A stretch of 64,000 bases of DNA from Acidobacteriota bacterium (GCA_022826755.1 JAJDUG010000008.1:1-64000); one strand, 5' to 3'; positions 26,838-36,129 are shown, counted from the stretch's first letter. Notes: a model not told the origin generated them from the sequence alone. Numbers and translations: made by a program.

Positions 26838-27062
26838 CGGCGAACCACGAATGGACACGAATGAACACCAATAGACGGATTGATGAGGTGTCGATTGGCA
26901 GGTGTGACCATCGATATCGAGGGGTTGTCCTCGAAGGACACGACGTCATAGCCAGATAGCAACGTTGCAGAAGCGTTTTGGTGCCGCTTCTCGTTCGAGC
27001 GAGTCCACCTGTATTCGTGTAAATTCGTGTTCATTCGTGGTTCGTCTTTATGGACGATTGGG
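26838..27062. repeat. Intergenic repeats of the CACGAA type upstream of pair 2
   Basis: The 360-nt space 26792-27151 contains GAACCACGAATGGACACGAA and TGAACACCAATAGACGG at 26842-26880. The inverted counterpart, ATTCGTGTAAATTCGTGTTC then ATTCGTGGTTCGTC, lies at 27012-27047. The two pieces could pair, and they closely match 31515-31562. No gene was recognised here. Confidence 0.65.
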
Positions 27063-27151
27063 CGTTTTTCCTCGGATGATCCGCCCCGTCTTGGGGCGCG
27101 AACCCTGGCTTGATTGTAAGGAACTCCACCAGACTCCGCCAGAATACCACG

Positions 27152-28456
27152 TCAATCGGCCGCGTCTTCGCCGCGGGCATGGGCCCGCTCGCGGGCGCTC
27201 GGGTTGACGGATGGACGGAAAGGGACCTCGCACACCCTGGCGGGGTCCGGCCGTCCCGGTTCACTGGCGTATTGGTCGGGCAGCCAGACCCGCAGCTCGG
27301 TCCCCACGGCGGATTTGCCGAGCGGCACGTAGCCGAGGGCGATGTTGCAGCCGATCTCGGGGGCGTGCCAGGGCGAAGTCAGGTACCCGATCGGGTCGCC
27401 GCCGGCGGCGTCAGAAACCAGCCAGAAGTCGGGCGCATAGTCGTCGATCGGCTTGCCCCCCAGCCTCATGCCCACCAGGACCATCTTGAACGGCGGTCTG
27501 CCGACCTCGATCTCGGCGCGCATCCGTTCGAGGGCCGCCCGCCCGATGTAGTCGCCCCTTTTCCTGCGCGGCACCTGGTAGGCCAGGTTGCACTGGAACG
27601 GCACCGTCTCATGGTCCATGTCCTGGCCCCAGGTCAGGATGCCGGCCTGGATGCGCCGCTGATGGCCGGGGGCGATGACCATCAGTTGGTGGGGTTCCCC
27701 CGCCTCGAGCACCGCGTTCCACAGCCTTTCGGCGTGCAGGGTCGCGTCCCGCAGATAGATTTCGTAACCCTTCTCGCCCGAGAAGCCGGACTGGGAGACG
27801 ACCACCGAACAGCCCCCGATCTCCGCTTCGAGGAGACCGTAGTAGGGGAGTTCCCGGATCGCGCCGCCGACCAGATCGACCATCAGGGCGAGCGACTTCG
27901 GCCCCTGTATCTGCACCGGGCAAACATCGACCTCGTCGATCTCCACGTCCATGCGCAGCCCCACGTTGACGCCCTGCAGCCAGTACAGCAAATCGGAGTC
28001 GGCCAGCGAAAACCAGAACTCGCCGGGCGAGAGGCGCAGCAGCACCGGGTCGTTCAGGATGCCGCCCTTATGGTTGCAGAGGATGACGTAGCGCGCGCCC
28101 ATCGGCTCGATGCGGGTCGCGTCGCGGGTGATGACGTAGTCGACGAACCGCTCGGCGTCCCTGCCGGCGACCCGGATCTGCCGTTCCACCGCGACGTTCC
28201 ATAGCGTGACGTGCCGCGTCAGGGCCGTGTGCTCGGCCGCGGCGCCGCCATCCTCGGGCCGGACGTAGCCGCGCGGATGGTACACCCGATTGTAGACGGT
28301 GGCCCGCCAGCAGCCCGCGGCATGGGACAGATGCCAGTAGGGGGACTTCCGCACGCGAGTGGAGATGAGCAGTTCAGTGGGGGTGAGGCCACTCTGGCGC
28401 AGGTTGATGGGTACGATGCGGTCGGATTGGTCGACGCCGCGCGGCTGACCGCTCAT
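27152..28456 (-). CDS. Folate-dependent aminomethyltransferase/demethylase (GcvT-like)
   Basis: 434 residues; ATG at 28456 behind a perfect AGGAGG spaced 5 nt. It is a stand-alone T-protein-type fold: LWNVAVERQIRVAGRDAERF, YVILCNHKGGILNDPVLLRL, DVCPVQIQGPKSLALM, the folate-site-like SGFSGEKGYEIYL, APGHQRRIQAG and a C-terminal barrel (GDPIGYLTSPWHAPEIGCNIALGY). The family transfers one-carbon units from methylamine, O-methyl or S-methyl donors to tetrahydrofolate; the conserved folate-binding GEKGYE is present. It is divergent from a dimethylglycine/sarcosine dehydrogenase-like gene across 163 bp, so co-regulation in methylated-amine catabolism is likely. Substrate could also be an O-methyl or DMSP-like compound. 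Confidence 0.85.
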   Translation of the reverse strand: MSGQPRGVDQSDRIVPINLRQSGLTPTELLISTRVRKSPYWHLSHAAGCWRATVYNRVYHPRGYVRPEDGGAAAEHTALTRHVTLWNVAVERQIRVAGRDAERFVDYVITRDATRIEPMGARYVILCNHKGGILNDPVLLRLSPGEFWFSLADSDLLYWLQGVNVGLRMDVEIDEVDVCPVQIQGPKSLALMVDLVGGAIRELPYYGLLEAEIGGCSVVVSQSGFSGEKGYEIYLRDATLHAERLWNAVLEAGEPHQLMVIAPGHQRRIQAGILTWGQDMDHETVPFQCNLAYQVPRRKRGDYIGRAALERMRAEIEVGRPPFKMVLVGMRLGGKPIDDYAPDFWLVSDAAGGDPIGYLTSPWHAPEIGCNIALGYVPLGKSAVGTELRVWLPDQYASEPGRPDPARVCEVPFRPSVNPSARERAHARGEDAAD

Positions 28457-28500
28457 GGCTCCTCCTGTCGCGTCCTTGCCAACCGGCATCCGGTGGGCGT

Positions 28501-28530
28501 TTGCAGGAGTGGGACAGACTGCATTATCAT
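28501..28530 (+). promoter_or_regulatory. Possible sigma-70-type promoter between divergent genes
   Basis: TTGCAG and TATCAT are separated by 18 nt in the 163-nt gap between the divergent aminomethyltransferase and flavoprotein genes. The -10 matches consensus at five of six positions, the -35 only at three. It would start the flavoprotein mRNA about 80 nt before its start codon. A weak call by eye. Confidence 0.3.
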
Positions 28531-28619
28531 GCACGATTCCGGCTGCGGTCAACCGTTCAGGACCGCTGTCGAGGGAGGGCGCGCGGTCCGGTATCGTCGT
28601 GCGCAACCGGGAGATGAGA

Positions 28620-31166
28620 ATGAAGGGACTCGACGAGAACGGCACGGTCCGGGTCGCTGTGCCGACACGGGCAAGCATCGCCGTGATCGGCGCCGGCATC
28701 GTCGGCAACTGCCTGGTCGCTCATCTGGCCGAGCTCGGTTGGCGCGACCTGCTGCTCATCGACAAGGGGCCTCTGCCCAAGCCCGGGGGCTCGACCTGCC
28801 ACGCCTCCAACTTCATCTTTCCGACCGACCACAACCGCGAGATCGCGATGCTGACCCTGGACAGCCAGCGCCAGTACGAAGCGCTCGGCGTCAACACCAC
28901 CTGCGGCGGCATCGAGGTGGCGCGCACCGAGGCCCGCATGGAGGAATTGCGCCGGCGCATGACCTCGGCGCGGGCCTGGGGCATCGAGGCCGAGCTGCTG
29001 TCGCCGGGCGAGATCGTCGCCAAGGCCCCGTTCGTGAACGGCGACGCCATCCGGGGCGGCTTCCACACGCCCAGCGCGTCGGTGGTCGACTCGGTCCGGG
29101 CGGGCACGATCATGCGCGAGCGGGCGCAGGCCAAGGGCGCGCTCACGGTGCTGGACAACACCGAGGTCACCGGGCTCCAGGTGACCCGCCCGTCCATCGG
29201 CCGCCCGCGCATCCGCGCCGTGGTTACCGCCGGCGGGGCGATCGAGGTCGAGCAGGTGGTGATCGCCTGCGGGGTCTGGAGCCCACGCCTCGCCGCCATG
29301 GCCGGCGCCACCATTCCCCTTTCGCCGGCGGTGCACCAGATGGCCAACTTCGGCCCGATCGACCTTCTGCACCGGACCGGCAACGAGATCGGCTTCCCCA
29401 TCGTGCGCGACATGGACACGTTCATGTATGAGCGGCAGAGCCAGGACGTCATGCAGGTCGGCTCCTACGCCCATCGGCCCATTCTGGTGCATCCCGACGA
29501 CATTCCGTCGCTGGCCGAGGCCGAGCGTTCGCCCACCGAGATGCCGTTCACCTCCGGCGACTTCGCACCCCAGCTCGAACACGCCCGTGAGATCATGGGC
29601 GCGCTGCTGGCCGGGTCCGAGATTCGATACGCGGTCAACGGCCTGCTGTCCCTGACCCCCGACGCCCAGCAGGTGCTGGGGGAGTCGGCCGAGGTGGAGA
29701 AGCTCTGGTCGGCCGCGGCCGTCTGGGTCAAGGAAGGCCCGGGAACGGCGCGGCTGGTGGCGGAGTGGATCACCTACGGCTACCCGCGCCTGTGCGATCC
29801 GCACGGATCCGACGTCACCCGCTTCTATCCCCACGAGCGGACGTTGCAGCACATTGGCCAGCGCTGTCGCGAGCACTTCAACAAGACCTACGGGATCGTG
29901 CATCCGCGCGAGCAGTGGGCGTCGGGGCGCGGCCTGAAACGAGCGCCCTTCCATGACCGGACCGCTGCCCTGGGCGCCGAGTTCCACGAGGCGCGCGGCT
30001 GGGAACGCCCCCAGTGGTACGCCAGCAACGCCGACCTGGTTTCGCGCTACGCGGTCGCGGACCGGCCCCATGAGTGGGACCGCCGCTGGTGGTCGCCCAT
30101 CATCGACGCGGAACACCTCCACCTGCGGGAGAAGGTGGGCATCGTCGATCTGAGTGGGTTCCAGATCTTCGACCTGTCCGGACCCGGTGTTACGCCCTAC
30201 CTCGAAGGGCTGACGGTGAACCGCTGCGACCGTCCGGTGGGCCGCTGCATCTACACGCCCCTGCTCACGCCGGAGGGCGGCATCCGAGCCGATCTCACCA
30301 TCCAGCGGCTCGCCCAAGACCGCTTCCGCATCGTTACCGGCGCCTTCGACGGCGCGCGCGACGAGGTCTGGTTCCGCCGGCATCTGCCCACTGACGGCTC
30401 CGTCCAATTCGAGAACCTTTCGTCCGCGCTCTGCACACTCGGCGTCTGGGGTCCGGACTCCGCCGCACTGCTCTCCACCATCACCGGCACGCCGCTCTCC
30501 CAGGCGGCCTTCCCATACGGCACGCTGCAGCAGGCGATCGTCGGCGGCGTGCCGGTAACGATGCTGCGCATCTCGTACGTGGGCGAGAACGGTTGGGAGA
30601 TCTATGCCGACATGCCGCACGGGGTGCACCTGTGGGACGCGGTGCTGGAGGCCGGCCGCGCCTTCGACGCCCGGCCGGTGGGCATGGGGGTGTACGGCGG
30701 CACCGGAAGGCTGGAGAAGGGCTACGCGTTCATGGGCGCGGATCTCGACTCGGAACACTCACCGGTCGAGGCCGGTCTGGGCCTGCCCCGCGTGAAGGAC
30801 GCGGACTTCATTGGCAAGAGCGCCTATCTGCAGGCGCGCTCGGCGCGACCCGTGGCCAAGCTGTGCACGCTGACCATGGACACCCACGCCGACGCGTCGG
30901 GGCCGAGGCGCTTTCCCACCGGGGGCAACGAGCCGATCCTCACCGCGGACGGCGCGCGCATCGTCGATGCCCGCGACCGGGAGTCGCGGGTAACTTCCGC
31001 CGGCATGGGACCTTCCGTGGGCAAGTACCTCCTGCTCTCCTATCTGCCGATCGAGCACACGGCGCCCGGCACCGGGCTGCAGGTGCTGTACATGAACAGA
31101 GCCTATCCGGTTACGGTGGCGGCCGCGCCCGTATTCGATCCCCGGAACACCCGGATGAAGGGGTAG
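28620..31166 (+). CDS. Dimethylglycine/sarcosine dehydrogenase-like flavoprotein with C-terminal GcvT domain
   Basis: 848 residues from the ATG at 28620 (GGGAG 6 nt upstream; an ATG at 28614 is also possible). The front half is a DAO-type FAD domain: dinucleotide motif VIGAGIVGNCLVAHL, and GGSTCHASNF whose His matches the covalent-FAD position of mammalian-type enzymes. The middle FAO_M-like part (ERTLQHIGQRCREHFNKTYG) links to a GCV_T and barrel C-terminus (LREKVGIVDLSGFQIFDLSG, SYVGENGWEIYADMPHG, ADFIGKSAYLQARSA). Oxidatively demethylates an N-methyl amino acid and passes the carbon to folate. The divergent neighbour supplies a second folate-type transferase. Exact substrate unproven. Confidence 0.9.
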   Translation: MKGLDENGTVRVAVPTRASIAVIGAGIVGNCLVAHLAELGWRDLLLIDKGPLPKPGGSTCHASNFIFPTDHNREIAMLTLDSQRQYEALGVNTTCGGIEVARTEARMEELRRRMTSARAWGIEAELLSPGEIVAKAPFVNGDAIRGGFHTPSASVVDSVRAGTIMRERAQAKGALTVLDNTEVTGLQVTRPSIGRPRIRAVVTAGGAIEVEQVVIACGVWSPRLAAMAGATIPLSPAVHQMANFGPIDLLHRTGNEIGFPIVRDMDTFMYERQSQDVMQVGSYAHRPILVHPDDIPSLAEAERSPTEMPFTSGDFAPQLEHAREIMGALLAGSEIRYAVNGLLSLTPDAQQVLGESAEVEKLWSAAAVWVKEGPGTARLVAEWITYGYPRLCDPHGSDVTRFYPHERTLQHIGQRCREHFNKTYGIVHPREQWASGRGLKRAPFHDRTAALGAEFHEARGWERPQWYASNADLVSRYAVADRPHEWDRRWWSPIIDAEHLHLREKVGIVDLSGFQIFDLSGPGVTPYLEGLTVNRCDRPVGRCIYTPLLTPEGGIRADLTIQRLAQDRFRIVTGAFDGARDEVWFRRHLPTDGSVQFENLSSALCTLGVWGPDSAALLSTITGTPLSQAAFPYGTLQQAIVGGVPVTMLRISYVGENGWEIYADMPHGVHLWDAVLEAGRAFDARPVGMGVYGGTGRLEKGYAFMGADLDSEHSPVEAGLGLPRVKDADFIGKSAYLQARSARPVAKLCTLTMDTHADASGPRRFPTGGNEPILTADGARIVDARDRESRVTSAGMGPSVGKYLLLSYLPIEHTAPGTGLQVLYMNRAYPVTVAAAPVFDPRNTRMKG

Positions 31167-31234
31167 CACCCCCGCGCCAGGAGTCCGGCACCGCGCAACG
31201 CAATCCCCCTGAATACCTTGTAGCCCCCACTTCC

Positions 31235-31710
31235 AATAAGAGCCTTACCTGAAACAACAGAAAAAAGAGTTATCCACGAAGACACACGAAGGACGACCAA
31301 GACACACGAAGAAAGACTAATGTTCTTGACCCAGTCAAAGAGAACGCCCCTTGGGTTCGGGTGAGGAAAAACGCAGCCAGTCAGCTTCCCGTGCCACAGC
31401 CTCTCGTCCTGTTAATCCTGTGCATCCCGTGCATCCATGTTCAATAGGTAGATATCCGGATCAACGGGACCGGGTCCTTGTTGCCGATAGGCCACGAAGA
31501 GAAACGGAAAGAGATCCATTCGTATTCTTGTCTATTCGTGTTCATTCGTGGTTCGTCTTTATCAACGCCCCCCTGTTTCACTCTCGGATGATCCGCCCGT
31601 CGGGGGGGCGGGGGCGCGGCTTGTCTTGTCTGAAACAACAGAAAAAAAGAGTTATCCACTAAGACACACGAAGGACGACGAAGGGCCACGAAGAAAACAG
31701 GATGGGGAAA
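31235..31710. repeat. Dense array of dispersed repeat copies
   Basis: This 668-nt gene-free span (31167-31834) carries four repeat pieces: TGAAACAACAGAAAAAAGAG followed by TTATCCACGAAGACACACGA at 31242-31282, TCCTGTTAATCCTGTGCATC plus CCGTGCATCC at 31408-31436, an ATTCGTGTTCATTCGTGGTT stretch at about 31532-31552, and a second TGAAACAACAGA copy with TTATCCACTAAGACACACGA at 31629-31672. No coding signal seen. Confidence 0.8.
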
Positions 31711-31834
31711 AAGGAAATCCACCGAGGACACGAATTGACGCCCTTCAGGTTCCGGCGTTTGGTTTCGGCCCCGAGCGCAAAAAGAGTTGTTTACATGGAT
31801 GGACAGTTGGGAGGGCTGTAGGGGGAGGCAGTGA

Positions 31835-33355
31835 TCAGGACGATGCGCTGGAACCAGTCGGCAAGGGGGAACTTGGAACCGGGGCCGAGGGTCGGTCCAG
31901 CAACTCCCGCACCACGTCGGCTCCGGTCACGGGATAGTCGGTGGGGGTCTCGTCCCGGCCGTGGTGGAGATAGCTCAGCTTGCGGTGGTCCACTCCCAGT
32001 TGGTGCAGCACGGTGGCCTGCAGGTCGGGCACGCTCACTCGATCCTTGACGGCCTTGTAGCCGAACTCGTCGGTGGCCCCGTGGGCGTAGCCGGCCTTGA
32101 ATCCCCCACCGGCCAGCCAGAGCGTGAAGGCGTTTCGATTGTGGTCGCGCCCCCTTCCGTTCTGAGAGACCGGCAGTCGTCCGAATTCCCCGCACCACAT
32201 CACAACGACGCTGTCCAGCAATCCCCGGCCTTTGAGATCTCTCACCAGGCCCTCGACCGGCAGCTCCGTCCTGGCGGCAATGGCCTCGATCTCGTCTCGG
32301 GTGTTGGTATGGCTGTCCCAGGGCTGGGTGGAGGGCTTGGCCGGCGGGAAGACCTGAACGAAGCGCACTCCGGCCTCCACCAGGCGCCGGGCCATCAGCA
32401 GGCGGGTCCCGTAGCTGGAGATCTCCGGGATATCCAGTCCGTAGAGCTGCTGGGTGGCCGCCGACTCTCCGGAGTAGTCGAGGACCTCACCGGCCGCCAA
32501 CTGCATCCGGGCCGCCAGCTCATAGTTGCGAATGCGGGTTTCCAGGTCCGAGTTGTGGGGATAGCCGGTTCGGTGCCGCTGGTTGAGCTTCGCCAGAAAG
32601 TCCAACTGGTCCCTTCGCGTGTGGCTGGACACCGGACGGGCGGGATGCAGATCCAGGACGGCGGAGCCCCGGGAGCTGAATTCGGTTCCACGATAGAGGG
32701 AGGGCAGCCAGCCATTCTCCCACAACAGGGCGGCGCTGGTGCCGTAGCCCTCGGGGTCGCGCAAGACGATGTAGGAGGGGAGGTTCTGGTTCTCGGTGCC
32801 GAGGGCATAGCTGATCCAGGCCCCCAGGGTGGGCCTGCCCGGAAAGATCTTGCAGGTCTGAAGCATCACCAGGGCTTCGGTGTGGTTGTTGTGCTCGGTG
32901 TGCATGGAGCGGACGAAGCAGAGGTCGTCCACCATGGAAGCCGTGTGAGGGATGGCGCTGGAAAGCTCGATCCCGGACTGCCCGCGGGGAGCAAACTCAA
33001 AGGGGCTGCCCAGCAGCAGGTTGGCCTCGCTGCCCGGCTGAAAGGTCTCGACCTTTTGGGCATGCCGCTTTCCCGACCGCTTCTGCAGTTCCGGCTTGGG
33101 ATCGAACAGGTCCATCTGGCTGGGCCCGCCGTTCTGCATGAGCTGAATCACGGCGCGGGCCTGCGGCCGGATATGGGGCTGCCTGGGCAGAAGATTGGGG
33201 CCGCCGGAGGAAGAGGAGCTGCCGGCGGCCGGCTCCGATTGCAGCAGATGGGCCAGGGCCATGCCACCGAATCCCAGCCCCGACCGGTGCAGGAATTTCC
33301 GCCGCGACCAGGATTCTTCCTGCCAATGAGACGTGTCTGTTTTCTTATCCCACAT
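31835..33355 (-). CDS. DUF1501 exported protein (pair 3)
   Basis: 506 residues; ATG at 33355 overlaps the end of the upstream gene by 11 nt. Tat-type leader WSRRKFLHRSGLGFGGMAL. The DUF1501 blocks are present: VIQLMQNGGPSQMDLFDPKP, FEFAPRGQSGIELSS, VRSMHTEHNNHTEAL, WCGEFGRLPVSQN, GRDHNRNAFTLWLAGGGFK, HGATDEFGYK. It is more divergent than the pair 1 and 2 copies and ends with a serine/proline-rich tail. Co-translated with the DUF1553 gene upstream. Confidence 0.92.
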   Translation of the reverse strand: MWDKKTDTSHWQEESWSRRKFLHRSGLGFGGMALAHLLQSEPAAGSSSSSGGPNLLPRQPHIRPQARAVIQLMQNGGPSQMDLFDPKPELQKRSGKRHAQKVETFQPGSEANLLLGSPFEFAPRGQSGIELSSAIPHTASMVDDLCFVRSMHTEHNNHTEALVMLQTCKIFPGRPTLGAWISYALGTENQNLPSYIVLRDPEGYGTSAALLWENGWLPSLYRGTEFSSRGSAVLDLHPARPVSSHTRRDQLDFLAKLNQRHRTGYPHNSDLETRIRNYELAARMQLAAGEVLDYSGESAATQQLYGLDIPEISSYGTRLLMARRLVEAGVRFVQVFPPAKPSTQPWDSHTNTRDEIEAIAARTELPVEGLVRDLKGRGLLDSVVVMWCGEFGRLPVSQNGRGRDHNRNAFTLWLAGGGFKAGYAHGATDEFGYKAVKDRVSVPDLQATVLHQLGVDHRKLSYLHHGRDETPTDYPVTGADVVRELLDRPSAPVPSSPLPTGSSASS

Positions 33356-36026
33356 GGAGAAACTCGTTGCTGTTCAGGATCATCTGGCACAAGCTGGCCA
33401 ATGCTTCCAGATCGGCAGCCTCACGGCCTGCTGCTGTCGCCAGGCGGCGCTCGACCTCCCGCTCCAGCAGCTCCCGGCTCCAATCAAGCTCTTTCCGACT
33501 GGGTTTTCGGGCCAGAGCCAACCGAAAGGCCAGCTCGATTCTCTTGTCCGGATCCGGGGCTAATCGGGCCACGCGACCTGCAAACGACTGGGCCTGTTCC
33601 AGGAGGAAAGCGTCGTTCAACAGGACCAGGGTCTGCAGCACGGCGGAGGACGTATCCCGGCGGGTACAGTTTATCGACAACTTGGGCTGGTCGAAGACGC
33701 TCAACAAGGTCAGGTTGTAGTTCCTGCGGCCCACCAGGTAGAGACTCCTCCTCCAGCGGTCGCCCGGATGGGCCAGGTCCGGTTCCGACACCGTCACCAT
33801 GCCGTCGGCTCGCCCGTCCAGGCGGATGGGAGGCCCCCCCATGGTGCGGCTCAGCTTGCCGCTGACGGTCATGATGGAGTCGCGGATGACCTCCGATTCC
33901 AGTCGGCGCAGGGGCATCCTCCACAGCAGGTCGTTGCCGGGATCGACACCCATGGCCACTCGGACCTGTTCCCTCTGAACCGCGGCGTCCCCGGGGCCGG
34001 GCAAGCGTGACCGCTGGCGGTAGGCGGTCGAGGCCACCAGCAGACGCACCAGGGGCTTGACCTGCCAGCCGTTGCTCACAAAGCCGTCCGCCAGCCATTC
34101 CAGCAGCTCGGGATGGGTGGGAGGGTCCCCGTTGCGGCCCAGATTATCGGAAGTGGCCACAATGCCGTCTCCGAACAAGCGCTGCCAGACCCGATTGACC
34201 CGGACCCGAGCCACCAGGGCGGCCGCCCTGGAACCGGGCTCCGTCAAGCGCCGAGCCAGAGCCAACCGCCGGCCGCTGCTCTGGCCGGGCGCCCCGTTTT
34301 CCGCCAGCAAGGGCTCCCTGTCGGGATCGGTGAGCACTGCCGGCATCCCGGGCTCCACCTCCGGTCCCGGAGTCAGGTAGTTCCCCCGGATCAGAAAATA
34401 GGTGGGCGGCACCGGTCCGGTATCCAGCGTAACCTGCAGGGTGTCATAGGCCCGGCGGTGACGTTCCAGGGCGGCAATCCGGCTCTTGAACCGCGCGGCC
34501 CTCGCCAGTTCCTCCGTGTTCAAGAGGGCCTGGATCTGTTCTTCGGAGGGCATGACCAACGGCTCGAACTTCTCCTTGAGGTAGCGCTGGGCCGGCCGCA
34601 ACTCGTTTTCGAAGGACTTCAGCGCGATCCTCAGATCCTCCCGAATCACCTCGGGAATCTGAGCCAGCCGTTGTTCCATCAGGCGTTGCCTGTAGGGATG
34701 ATAGAGGGCATTGAGCCTGCGTCGGAAAGGCTTGATCCGAAGATCCAACCGGTGATTGGCCCGATCGATCGACTCCTTCTCCCGCGGCGAGGCCTCCGGC
34801 AAAGCCCGCTCATCGGGTTGCAGCCACTGCTGAGGGTTGTAGGCCGGGGTGAAGACAGCCGTCAACCGGTAGTAGTCCAACTGGGAAATGGGATCGTACT
34901 TGTGGTCGTGGCACTGGGCGCAACCCACGGTGAGCCCCATCACGTTGCTGGCAACAGTCTGAACGGTGCGCTGCAGGACCCCGTAACGAATATCGGGGGT
35001 GTTGAGCACGTCCTGATTGGTGTCGTCGGCGGCGACTCTGAGAAAGCCGGTGGCCTGCAGCAAGCGGCTCATCGCGGAACTGAGCTCCGGTGCCGCGCGC
35101 CAGTCCACCAGCTCGTCTCCGGCCAACTGCTCGGTGAGAAAACGGTCGTAGGCCTTGTCCCGGTTGATGGCGTCGATAACGTAGTCCCGGTACTTCCACT
35201 TTCCGGGAACTCCCAGCGGCTGCTTGCCCGTCACAAAGTCGTTGTCCCCGCCCAGGGTGTCGGTGTAGCCGGCCTCATCCAGCCAATGGCGGCCCCAGCG
35301 CTCCCCGAAATGAGGAGAAGCCAGCAGCCGTTCCACCAACTGCTCATAGGCCACCGGGGAATCGTCGGCCAGAAAGGCATCCACCTCCTCCGGCGTCGGG
35401 GGCAAGCCGATCAGGTCCAGGTAGAGGCGCCGCATCAGGAAAAGGCGGTCGGCATCGGCTGAAAAGCCGATTCCCTTTTCCTCCAGCTTCTGCAGCAGAA
35501 AGGCATCCACCGGGGTGCGCACCCGCTCGGCCTGGCGAACCCCCGGCGGTCCCGAGGCGTCCAGCTTGCGAAAGGCCCAGAACTCACGGTCCGCCCGGGA
35601 AAGGGGCGGGGGCTGGATCTTCGCCTGGCGCCGCCGCTCGGCCGCCCGGTCGGGAGCCTGGTAGAACTTGAGGGTGGGGGCTCCGGCGCCGATCCAGCGG
35701 CGAATGATGTCGATGTCGTCAGCCGAGGGCTTCTTCTGTCCGGCCGGGGGCATGGACCCGTCCACCAGGCGCTTGTAGATCAGGCTGGCGTCGGGGGAAT
35801 GCCGCACCAACCCGGCTCCACCGGCTCCGCCCTTCTCGATCAGCAGCGGGTTGGTCAGATCCAGTCCGCCCATGGGCTCCAGCGACCCGTGGCAGTGGGC
35901 GCAGTAACGGGACAGGATCGGCAGGACTTCCGATTCGAACTGAGGGATGGATTGAGCCGGAGCCGCCCCGGGAATCGACAGCAGAAGGACCGCCAGCCAC
36001 AGCCATGAACGCATGGAGGAACCCAT
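33345..36026 (-). CDS. Cytochrome-c-domain DUF1549/DUF1553 protein (pair 3)
   Basis: 893 residues from the ATG at 36026 (a second ATG at 36014 is possible); a signal peptide (SWLWLAVLLLSIPGAAPAQ) follows. Only one front cytochrome module is present, with haem motif CAHCH (42-46), against two in pairs 1 and 2. DUF1549 (RLFLMRRLYLDLIGLPPTP, HFGERWGRHWLDEAGYTD), then CAQCHDHKYDPISQLDYY, a charged middle (LDLRIKPFRRRLNALY) and DUF1553 (RLFGDGIVATSDNLGRNG, THPELLEWLADG) complete it. This matches the shorter, commoner form of the family. Likely periplasmic with the DUF1501 partner overlapping its 3' end. Confidence 0.93.
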   Translation of the reverse strand: MGSSMRSWLWLAVLLLSIPGAAPAQSIPQFESEVLPILSRYCAHCHGSLEPMGGLDLTNPLLIEKGGAGGAGLVRHSPDASLIYKRLVDGSMPPAGQKKPSADDIDIIRRWIGAGAPTLKFYQAPDRAAERRRQAKIQPPPLSRADREFWAFRKLDASGPPGVRQAERVRTPVDAFLLQKLEEKGIGFSADADRLFLMRRLYLDLIGLPPTPEEVDAFLADDSPVAYEQLVERLLASPHFGERWGRHWLDEAGYTDTLGGDNDFVTGKQPLGVPGKWKYRDYVIDAINRDKAYDRFLTEQLAGDELVDWRAAPELSSAMSRLLQATGFLRVAADDTNQDVLNTPDIRYGVLQRTVQTVASNVMGLTVGCAQCHDHKYDPISQLDYYRLTAVFTPAYNPQQWLQPDERALPEASPREKESIDRANHRLDLRIKPFRRRLNALYHPYRQRLMEQRLAQIPEVIREDLRIALKSFENELRPAQRYLKEKFEPLVMPSEEQIQALLNTEELARAARFKSRIAALERHRRAYDTLQVTLDTGPVPPTYFLIRGNYLTPGPEVEPGMPAVLTDPDREPLLAENGAPGQSSGRRLALARRLTEPGSRAAALVARVRVNRVWQRLFGDGIVATSDNLGRNGDPPTHPELLEWLADGFVSNGWQVKPLVRLLVASTAYRQRSRLPGPGDAAVQREQVRVAMGVDPGNDLLWRMPLRRLESEVIRDSIMTVSGKLSRTMGGPPIRLDGRADGMVTVSEPDLAHPGDRWRRSLYLVGRRNYNLTLLSVFDQPKLSINCTRRDTSSAVLQTLVLLNDAFLLEQAQSFAGRVARLAPDPDKRIELAFRLALARKPSRKELDWSRELLEREVERRLATAAGREAADLEALASLCQMILNSNEFLHVG

Positions 36027-36129
36027 ATAATCGTTGTCGTCAGAGACCTTATTATCCGAAGGATTCAGCCACCGGTCAAGAGCCCGTATCGGGGCCCGAC
36101 CGGGAATCGCTTGTTGGAAACAATTGGGG

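Noticed and set aside
26792-27034. Longer start for the pair 2 DUF1553 protein.
   Set aside because: The extra residues come from the intergenic CACGAA repeat; the ATG at 26791 gives a proper signal peptide.
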